Shown one piece after another: positions 1 to 5,044 of a DNA stretch of 5,044 bases. The notes under the pieces were generated by a model, which was not told the DNA's origin, made no database searches, and worked only from the letters and a program-made list of their open reading frames with translations. Positions within the stretch are counted from its first letter, which is position 1; each line of letters starts with the position of its first letter. Position numbers and translations under genes: made by a program. Location of the stretch: positions 1-5,044 of the forward strand of contig JAUVBH010000148.1 of assembly GCA_030591285.1 (NCBI GenBank). The letters are read 5' to 3'. The stretch is from Thermoplasmatota archaeon (GTDB taxonomy: Archaea > Thermoplasmatota > Penumbrarchaeia > Penumbrarchaeales > Penumbrarchaeaceae).

Positions 1-29
1 GGAATCTCGATAAACCCCTATCGTTAACC

Positions 30-43
30 GAGGTGGAAAATTG
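30..43 (+). promoter_or_regulatory. Shine-Dalgarno site and TTG start of the DUF6015-like gene
   Basis: GAGGTGG at 30-36 matches the core of the archaeal GGAGGTGA ribosome-binding site and lies 4 nt before TTG (41-43). The next in-frame start, ATG at 53-55, is 16 nt from the same site, which is too far for normal use. I therefore prefer TTG as the start. The difference is only four residues (MSHS). Confidence 0.6.
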
Positions 44-448
44 TCCCATAGTATGCAGCTCGTTGTAAGCCTGAACCGCCTGACAGAGGCCATTGTCAAC
101 AGCTATAAAGAGCACAATATGACCCGTGAGGATGCACAGAATATGGCATATCACGTTCTCAACTTCTTTGGTTTCGGAGACAGGATAGTAGATAATATTC
201 TGGAACCAGAGGATAGGGACCTTTTTTACATGCTCGAGGATTTTGGTCTTCTCGTAACAGAAAGAGAAGAGACCACCCTTTATGATGGTAGGGAGTGGAG
301 GATCCACTACTGGCTGCTCAAGAAGAACACAATCGCCAATATGGCGTGCGACGATAGAGGCCAGTGCTCATCGTCTGATGACTATAACGTCTATAAAGAG
401 ATCCCGGACGAGGTCTGGGCAAGGGAAGAATCGAGCCCTATCCAGTGA
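41..448 (+). CDS. DUF6015-like small soluble archaeal protein
   Basis: This 135-aa protein has no signal peptide or membrane segment, so it should be cytoplasmic. Residues 7-43 look helical (RLTEAI, REDAQNMAYHVLNFFGFGDRI). Next come a conserved-looking acidic helix (LEPEDRDLFYMLEDFGLL, about 54-71) and a beta-hairpin-like stretch (TEREETTLYDGREWRIHYW, 73-91). Helices followed by a hairpin suggest a winged-helix-like fold, but this is inference. From memory, the ERE-TTLYDGREWRIHYW block is typical of DUF6015, a family of unknown function known from Thermoplasmatota and related euryarchaea; no search was run. The tail (96-135) has two cysteines (C103, C109) and ends near IPDEVWARE. Start choice is TTG at 41 behind GAGGTGG. 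The gene is followed by 119 nt containing a separate promoter, so it may not be co-transcribed with the surface protein. A DNA-binding or protein-binding role is possible but not shown. Confidence 0.85.
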   Translation: MSHSMQLVVSLNRLTEAIVNSYKEHNMTREDAQNMAYHVLNFFGFGDRIVDNILEPEDRDLFYMLEDFGLLVTEREETTLYDGREWRIHYWLLKKNTIANMACDDRGQCSSSDDYNVYKEIPDEVWAREESSPIQ

Positions 449-455
449 CACTGGA
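441..455 (+). repeat. Perfect palindrome spanning the stop codon of the DUF6015-like gene
   Basis: TCCAGTG (441-447) and CACTGGA (449-455) are exact reverse complements around the single base A448. The TGA stop (446-448) lies inside. As RNA it would form a 6-bp stem with a GAC loop. No T-run follows directly, so it does not look like a standard archaeal terminator. It could aid transcript processing, act as a protein-binding site, or be chance. Confidence 0.4.
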
Positions 456-479
456 CGTGGCTCAACTAACCATAAACCC

Positions 480-487
480 TTTATAAT
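480..487 (+). promoter_or_regulatory. TATA box for the large surface-protein gene
   Basis: TTTATAAT at 480-487 is a good archaeal TATA-box match in a non-coding stretch 81 nt before the ATG at 568. Archaeal transcription normally starts about 25 nt downstream of the box, which predicts a start near 508-512 and a 5' leader of about 55-60 nt carrying the SD site. The bases just upstream (CATAAACCC) are only a weak BRE candidate. The exact start site is inferred. Confidence 0.55.
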
Positions 488-512
488 TCGACAGTTCATT
501 GGGTTCACCCGC

Positions 513-529
513 CAGTTCTTCTAGAACTG
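513..529 (+). repeat. Perfect 7-bp inverted repeat at the predicted transcript 5' end
   Basis: CAGTTCT (513-519) and AGAACTG (523-529) are exact reverse complements separated by TCT. The shorter palindrome TTCTAGAA (519-526) is embedded in it. The repeat starts about 25 nt downstream of the TATA box, so it overlaps or immediately follows the expected transcription start. It could be an operator for a dimeric regulator or a hairpin in the 5' leader. Confidence 0.45.
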
Positions 530-553
530 TGCACGCGACTTTGGAGCATTTAA

Positions 554-571
554 ATGGAGGAAGAAATATGA
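554..571 (+). other. Possible five-codon leader micro-ORF (MEEEI)
   Basis: ATG at 554 opens a five-codon frame (MEEEI) that stops at TGA 569-571, overlapping the ATG of the large gene in an ATGA arrangement. It has its own GGAG (543-546) at a 7-nt spacing, and it contains the SD site of the main gene (GGAGG, 556-560). The layout fits translational coupling, but a frame this short can easily arise by chance from purine-rich SD sequence. Confidence 0.2.
556..570 (+). promoter_or_regulatory. Shine-Dalgarno site and ATG start of the large surface-protein gene
   Basis: GGAGG at 556-560 lies 7 nt before ATG 568-570, and this ATG opens directly into a signal peptide (MKRNALFGLL...). The open frame extends upstream to a TTG at 499, but that codon has no SD site and lies upstream of the predicted transcription start. 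The start at 568 is therefore strongly preferred. Confidence 0.85.
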
Positions 572-3500
572 AGAGAAACGCTCTCTTTGGACTTCTGATT
601 ACGATCATGTTCTTGTTCTCTGCCATTCCCATGGTTGATGCTGGAACAGATAATGAAATTATTGTGGAAACTGAGATCGAACCTACCCCGGAGGTTGTTG
701 AAACCGTACCCCTGGGTGATGATTTGGATTTCACCATGGATGAGCTGGTTGAAGGTGGATTTGCAGAAATGACCACGATCCCCTATGATGAATTCTTATC
801 ATCTGCCAACCCGATCAATCAGATGAATTCAGGATATAAGCCAATGGCGACGTCTCCATTTGCTACCAAGGATGAGAACGACGCGGTCGATAATGCCACA
901 GAGCTCTATGACGAAGATGAAGTGACCAACAATGTTACAACTTGGCTCGATTCATCCAAGGACGAACAATTCTCCGATGTGGATATTTATGTGTTCAATC
1001 TTACCACAACGGCCTTAACTTCATCTGCAGACAATCTGAACCTGACCATCTTCTCACAGGATGCGGTCAATAAAACTGCATATATTCGGGCTCAGTGCTT
1101 TGCTCTTCTTGCTCCAACCTGGTGGCAGACCTACACAACTGTCGACACAGCATTGGTGGGGGGATCAGCGGGAAACAGATCCTACATCGATGTAACTCCT
1201 GATGTGGGAGTCAATACACAAACGATCTGGCTTTACTATTACGTGATAATCTCCTGTTACAATGACACTCTGGTGAACTACACACTTAATGTTGATATAT
1301 CACCGGTAACACAGACCGAGTGGGATGGAAACATTTTCACCGGAATAGATGTCAATTCCACACACAGACAATTCACCATGCAGTCCGTTCATCAGGCTCA
1401 TGATACCTTTGATTGGTATGATTTCACATCCAAGATCACTGGGCAGCCAAACTACGACTCATCAAGGGGTGATCTCACAAGGCTCTCCTTCAGGTTCGAT
1501 GTAGCTACCGAGCGAAGGGATGCCCAATTGGGGTATGACGATCCAGGCGCATACGAACAATTATGGCCCAGCTCTTCAATGGGAAGCCTCTTTTTCGCAT
1601 TCCATAATTATTCGGACAATCAGGTCTACTTGTACAACATAATCTCAGTTTCGGTTCTCTGGGGTTCCCTGGGAGCGGGACAATCAAAGCAGATGACCCT
1701 GGGTGTGGAGGATCAACTGGATGCTGCATGGCTTGGGATAAATGTCGAACAATTGTGGGCCTACTTCTCCGGTTCAAGCGGTCAGTTGTATGGCGGAGCA
1801 ACCACCGATGGTCAAATGCAGTATAATGTGTCCAATATCGCAACCATCCTGAAACCTCCAAATGGCCCACCATCGCATAATCTTCCCCTCCAAAACCACG
1901 TCTTCAGCGAGGACGAGGGACCATGGGTCAACCTAACAGATCTGGATGATCATTTCTCGGATCCAGAAACAGAGCATAATGATAGACTGCGTTTCGAAGT
2001 GGTCCGCGTTGATACAGACCCTGAGATCCAGTTAGATATCGATGAAGATACACACATGCTTTCGATCCGTGTCACCGAAGATAACTGGCATAGCAATGGA
2101 ATAATGTCCAAGTTCCGTATCCGATGCTATGATTGGGGCCCAGACTGGAATTATAATTCAGGGGATGACCTTTTCGTTCTATCGAATGAGTTCTCTGTCC
2201 TCATCGCATCGGTGAACGATAACGCCTACATCGAAAAGGTCGATCTTCCGGCGGGAGATACCGAGAACACACATGACCCGATCGATATCACTATCCCGCA
2301 GGGTACTCCTGTTCGGTCCAAGAAGATCTGGGGTCGTGACAACGATATCGAAGACCAGAATAAACTGGAATACACTCATAATGCTTCAACACCGGCTTTC
2401 TCGATAAGTCAAAACGGACAGTATAGTTTCATACCCACCAACGAGGATGTTGGAACAACATGGATCAAGGTAACTGTCGATGATGGCCACTCACCATCAG
2501 ATGATGATTACTGCATTCTGGTATTCCATGTGACCAACAGGAACGATGCCCCTTCGCTGGTCTCCATCGAATGGAGGGACAGAGGAGTTGGATATGATAA
2601 TCTGGATACAGAGGATGAACCAACCTTCCGTAACGTTGATGAAGATATTGAGATCAATTTCACGGTGGAGGCCCATGATCCGGATATTGCCATCGGTCAG
2701 CCCGACAAGCTAACCTGGAACGTTGGTTCCATTGGATGGACAGCTCATCCACACCCAACAAATCCAATGAAGGCATATCTGACATACATCCCTACCAATG
2801 ATGATGCAACACTTGGGATCGCGGAGACCTCACTTTTCGTCAGCGATACACAGGGAAAATCCAGCCAAGAGATCAATGTTGTCCTGTATGTGGAAAATGT
2901 CAACGATAAACCGGTGATCCTGACGGTCAATGGAGAAACACCTGATGATGGCATTGTTACACTTGATTCGAACAATGGATTGAACGCGTTCGAAGACTCA
3001 CCATTCGTTATAACAGTAGAGACCGAGGATATAGATTCCCGGGATGATGTGTCATTCACAACAAATGATCCCTCATGGCAGCAATCACCTGTGTTAGGTG
3101 ATGACTACGCTCGTAACTTCACTATCATACCAACTCAGGAATTGGTCGGGATCCATTCTGTTAGGATCACGGTCAGGGACGAGGATGGATCAGCTGAGAC
3201 CGTTCTTGTCAACTATGAGGTTGTCAATACCAACGATGATCCTGAGAAACCCAGGATCCGATATGATGAGTCCGTCATCAGATATCCTGAAAATGATATC
3301 AGGTTCTGGAGCGACGAAGTCGAGGATCCTGATGGGGATGAATTGACATATATCTGGGATTTCGGAGATGGAACGATCGTCGAAGGTCAAGAGGTAATAC
3401 ACAATTGGTCCTCCGATAACGAGTACTACGTGAAACTAACGGTCAAGGACCCAAATGGCGGCGAATCATCCGAAGAGATGACCATCATAATCGTCGAGAA

Positions 3501-4221
3501 ACCTCCAGAAGAGGTCGATCCGGACCTCGATACCGATGGGGATGGGATACCCGATATCTGGGAAGTGGAAAATGGGCTTAACAAGTTCGATCCCAATGAT
3601 GCGATCCTGGATCCAGATGAGGACAAGTTCAACAACCTCAAGGAGTATGAGGCAGACACCAATCCGCTTGACCCCAACAGCCATCCGCTTGAAGTTGCAT
3701 CAAACAATGATGAGTTTTCGATCATGTGGATCATTTTGATAGCTGTGGTGGCCCTTTTACTCATTGGTGCTGTGGTTTTCTTCATGTTCATGGTGATGTC
3801 AAAACCACAACCTGTGGTCCAGCAGCAGATGTATGGTCAGGAACTTCCAGGTCAGGTCCCACCAGGCCTGCCTGCACAGCAACAGGCCATGGTCCAGCAG
3901 ATATCACCACCTCAACAGGAACAGCTTCCACCGGCTCCTACGGAAGAAACTCCTGTAGAGGATGACTACCTGGATGGCTTCATGGAAGAAGCTCACAATC
4001 AGATCGAGGAATCCTCAGCAATGGGGTCAGAGGAGGAGAATGTTTGGAAACCACCTGCGGAAGAAGTGGAACCAGAGACCGAGAGCCAGGTAGACGATCT
4101 CTTCAACGATGCTCCCGATCCTGAACCAGTCGAAGCACCGGAGGCAGCAAAACCGTCAGCTCCTCCATCTCCACCTGAAATGCCCAAAATGCCTGATCTT
4201 CCTCCCCTACCGGAACTCTGA
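568..4221 (+). CDS. Large cell-surface protein: signal peptide, cadherin-like repeats, PKD domain, Ca-binding segment, TM helix, Pro/Glu-rich tail
   Basis: A 1217-aa protein, probably a surface adhesin or receptor anchored by one helix. The signal peptide spans residues 1-25 (KRN, hydrophobic core, likely cleavage after VDA). An acidic linker runs to about 95. Residues 95-430 are unassigned but carry SDVDIYVF (136-143) and DTFDWYDF (279-286), reminiscent of PPC-type beta-sandwiches, plus C177 and C230, which may pair. Residues 436-892 hold four cadherin-like modules ending in VNDN (549), NRNDAP (657), NVNDKP (777) and NTNDDP (887). A PKD domain covers about 894-978 (DPDGD 920-924, WDFGDGT 930-936, LTVKDPNGG 957-965). 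A thrombospondin-3/EF-hand-like segment has loops at 988-999 (DTDGDGIPDIWE) and 1015-1026 (DPDEDKFNNLKE). The helix is 1052-1077, and the tail is 1078-1217. The 16 N-X-S/T sequons are all extracellular. I see no enzyme motif and no PGF-CTERM sorting signal. The gene has its own TATA box and lies 35 nt before the next gene. The ligand is unknown. Confidence 0.93.
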   Translation: MKRNALFGLLITIMFLFSAIPMVDAGTDNEIIVETEIEPTPEVVETVPLGDDLDFTMDELVEGGFAEMTTIPYDEFLSSANPINQMNSGYKPMATSPFATKDENDAVDNATELYDEDEVTNNVTTWLDSSKDEQFSDVDIYVFNLTTTALTSSADNLNLTIFSQDAVNKTAYIRAQCFALLAPTWWQTYTTVDTALVGGSAGNRSYIDVTPDVGVNTQTIWLYYYVIISCYNDTLVNYTLNVDISPVTQTEWDGNIFTGIDVNSTHRQFTMQSVHQAHDTFDWYDFTSKITGQPNYDSSRGDLTRLSFRFDVATERRDAQLGYDDPGAYEQLWPSSSMGSLFFAFHNYSDNQVYLYNIISVSVLWGSLGAGQSKQMTLGVEDQLDAAWLGINVEQLWAYFSGSSGQLYGGATTDGQMQYNVSNIATILKPPNGPPSHNLPLQNHVFSEDEGPWVNLTDLDDHFSDPETEHNDRLRFEVVRVDTDPEIQLDIDEDTHMLSIRVTEDNWHSNGIMSKFRIRCYDWGPDWNYNSGDDLFVLSNEFSVLIASVNDNAYIEKVDLPAGDTENTHDPIDITIPQGTPVRSKKIWGRDNDIEDQNKLEYTHNASTPAFSISQNGQYSFIPTNEDVGTTWIKVTVDDGHSPSDDDYCILVFHVTNRNDAPSLVSIEWRDRGVGYDNLDTEDEPTFRNVDEDIEINFTVEAHDPDIAIGQPDKLTWNVGSIGWTAHPHPTNPMKAYLTYIPTNDDATLGIAETSLFVSDTQGKSSQEINVVLYVENVNDKPVILTVNGETPDDGIVTLDSNNGLNAFEDSPFVITVETEDIDSRDDVSFTTNDPSWQQSPVLGDDYARNFTIIPTQELVGIHSVRITVRDEDGSAETVLVNYEVVNTNDDPEKPRIRYDESVIRYPENDIRFWSDEVEDPDGDELTYIWDFGDGTIVEGQEVIHNWSSDNEYYVKLTVKDPNGGESSEEMTIIIVEKPPEEVDPDLDTDGDGIPDIWEVENGLNKFDPNDAILDPDEDKFNNLKEYEADTNPLDPNSHPLEVASNNDEFSIMWIILIAVVALLLIGAVVFFMFMVMSKPQPVVQQQMYGQELPGQVPPGLPAQQQAMVQQISPPQQEQLPPAPTEETPVEDDYLDGFMEEAHNQIEESSAMGSEEENVWKPPAEEVEPETESQVDDLFNDAPDPEPVEAPEAAKPSAPPSPPEMPKMPDLPPLPEL
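1873..3243 (+). repeat. Four diverged cadherin-like modules within the surface protein
   Basis: Residues 436-892 form a tandem array with a period of about 110-120 residues. Each module ends in an ND linker (ND at 550, 659, 779 and 889). The last three also share an internal strand motif, FIPTNED (I622), YIPTNDD (I741) and IIPTQE (I854). Modules tend to open with an ED pair (FSEDEG, NVDEDIEI, FEDSPFVI). In the cadherin-like superfamily such ED and NDxxP residues bind Ca2+ between domains. The first module lacks the IPT strand. The copies are diverged at DNA level, so this is an old protein-level duplication. Confidence 0.7.
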
Positions 4222-4243
4222 TAACTTCAAAGAACATCTATCC

Positions 4244-4259
4244 GGTGGAAGATTGTATG
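4244..4259 (+). promoter_or_regulatory. Shine-Dalgarno site and ATG start of the 3' partial gene
   Basis: GGTGG at 4244-4248 lies 8 nt before ATG 4257-4259. An in-frame GTG at 4245 would sit inside this site and have no SD of its own, so ATG is preferred. No convincing TATA box occurs in the 35-nt gap after the surface-protein gene, which suggests read-through transcription. Confidence 0.6.
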
Positions 4260-5044
4260 GATGATCGAATAGGCGGCGCTTTCGAGCTATGGAAAGGTCT
4301 CTCCCCCAGTGAAGCCTATATGCTGGGGATTGATGATCTTGGCGGCACGCTATTCATTCCAACAAGAGAAAATATCACTATCAAGAGAAGAGAGATAGAT
4401 AATATCTGGAATTCCACGCTGGATATCTCGATCAGATCCCTCCTGAGGTGGTCGAGATGTTTCCTGGACCAACAGGAACCGATCAATCCACCTCATGACA
4501 TTATGTGGGGTGTTGCCGGTCATCTATTCAAAGGGGGACCGGAGAATCCTCTTCTCCCCTCCCTTCTGAAAACATCTGTTAAATACATGGAACATGCCAT
4601 TTCAAACCTGAAGGTTCACAGATGGCCAATGGAATCTCAGATCATGGTCCTTCAAAGAGTGGGACAGCTCCAATCGATGCTGGGTTCGATCCCAACCAAT
4701 GAAAATACCAAACAGTTCATGAGCTCACTTTCGGAGAAGATGTCCGAGTACGGGGATCTCTTCCCGGTGAAACAGACCATCGGTGGATCCCATCTCGATA
4801 TGATCTCGGTCATCGAAGAGGGTGATGGACATCTTGGAAGAGGCGACATCTATCCAAGGATACTTGCAGAACTGTATGCATGCCCGGAGAGGTCCAAGAT
4901 ACTGGAAGAGAAATTGCTAATGGACCTGTATCGAGAGCTTCCGGAGTTCAAGAGGGCTTCCTTCGAACTGAAAGATATTCTGGGGACAGGACCTGATATG
5001 GATGAGATCCATATGGCATTGGGCAAGGATCGAGAGATAAAAAA
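4257..5044 (+). CDS. N-terminal part of a DUF885-like protein (3' end beyond window)
   Basis: An uninterrupted frame of 262 codons plus 2 nt runs off the right edge. There is no signal peptide or membrane segment in the visible part, so the product is probably cytoplasmic. It starts MDDRIGGAFELWKGLSPSEA and continues YMLGIDDLGG, resembling the DUF885 N-terminal pattern in which a short helix is followed by P..A..LGI/D and then a long helical region. Also compatible are the helix YMEHAISNLK (110-119) after PENPLLPSLLK (95-105), and a following helix, MVLQRVGQLQSML. DUF885 members are peptidase-like proteins with an HExxPGH-type motif in the C-terminal half, which would lie outside this window, so neither activity nor family can be confirmed. 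The visible part is helix-rich and charged, with codon use like its neighbours. The gene begins 35 nt after the surface-protein gene and is probably co-transcribed with it. CDS confidence is high; family assignment is about 0.4. Confidence 0.85.
   Translation, partial: MDDRIGGAFELWKGLSPSEAYMLGIDDLGGTLFIPTRENITIKRREIDNIWNSTLDISIRSLLRWSRCFLDQQEPINPPHDIMWGVAGHLFKGGPENPLLPSLLKTSVKYMEHAISNLKVHRWPMESQIMVLQRVGQLQSMLGSIPTNENTKQFMSSLSEKMSEYGDLFPVKQTIGGSHLDMISVIEEGDGHLGRGDIYPRILAELYACPERSKILEEKLLMDLYRELPEFKRASFELKDILGTGPDMDEIHMALGKDREIK

Noticed and set aside
8..23. Inverted repeat CGATA...TATCG, and the octamer ATAAACCC (10-17) that recurs at 472-479
   Set aside because: A 5-bp arm with a 6-nt loop, and a single shared octamer, are expected by chance. 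No TATA box follows the first copy.
1..27. Possible tail of an upstream + strand gene (frame 1: GISINPYR, stop TAA 25-27)
   Set aside because: Only eight codons are visible, with nothing recognisable. It may be real, but the window cannot support it.
548..555. ATTTAAAT palindrome as a second TATA box
   Set aside because: It lies only 12 nt before the ATG, so transcription would start inside the gene and lose the SD site and signal peptide.
499..567. Upstream extension of the large gene from TTG at 499
   Set aside because: There is no SD site, it lies upstream of the predicted transcription start, and it would bury the signal peptide behind 23 residues.
462..776. 104-aa antisense frame across the promoter region
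   Set aside because: It covers the TATA box and SD of the large gene and overlaps the signal-peptide coding. No protein family is recognisable.
1505..1873. 122-aa antisense frame
   Set aside because: It is fully inside the cadherin/PKD surface gene, with no SD site and no recognisable domain; a shadow frame.
3426..3791. 121-aa Ser-rich antisense frame
   Set aside because: Ser/Ile-rich composition is what the complement of Asp/Glu-rich coding gives. It is opposite the PKD/EF-hand/TM region and is a shadow frame.
3802..3930. CAG/CCA-rich short repeats in the tail coding region
   Set aside because: They are codon-level low complexity encoding Gln/Pro, without an exact tandem unit. No sign of a mobile or CRISPR repeat.

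Overview
The window looks like a chromosomal stretch from an archaeon, most likely a Thermoplasmatota member. This rests on the lineage-restricted look of the first protein (DUF6015-like), a TTTATAAT TATA box set back from a gene start, Shine-Dalgarno (SD) sites matching the archaeal GGAGGTGA type, and a large secreted protein built from cadherin-like, PKD and thrombospondin-3-type modules. The phylum is an inference; I cannot name a genus. All three genes lie on the + strand. I see no mobile elements, CRISPR, tRNA or rRNA.

Layout: (1) 41-448, a small soluble 135-aa protein resembling the archaeal DUF6015 family, with a TTG start behind a good SD site. (2) 449-567, a 119-nt intergenic region. 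It holds a short palindrome spanning the stop codon of gene 1, a TATA box, a perfect 7-bp inverted repeat near the expected transcription start, and a five-codon micro-ORF whose stop overlaps the next start. (3) 568-4221, the dominant gene: a 1217-aa, type-I-oriented membrane protein. In order it has a signal peptide, an acidic linker, an unassigned N-terminal part (two possible PPC-like beta-sandwiches), four cadherin-like modules ending in ND-containing linkers, a PKD domain, an EF-hand-like calcium segment, one transmembrane helix, and a 140-residue Pro/Gln/Glu-rich tail predicted to lie in the cytoplasm. (4) 4257-5044, a gene that runs off the right edge (262 codons plus 2 nt visible). Its N-terminus has the pattern of DUF885 family peptidase-like proteins.

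How the genes fit together: genes 2 and 3 are only 35 nt apart with no clear promoter between them, so they may be co-transcribed. Gene 2 appears to have its own promoter. The big protein looks like a calcium-stabilised, heavily N-glycosylated surface adhesin or receptor. Its long cytoplasmic tail suggests contact with an internal partner, but nothing in the window identifies one. No established multi-gene system is recognisable here. The most unusual items are the surface protein's tail and its unassigned N-terminal region.
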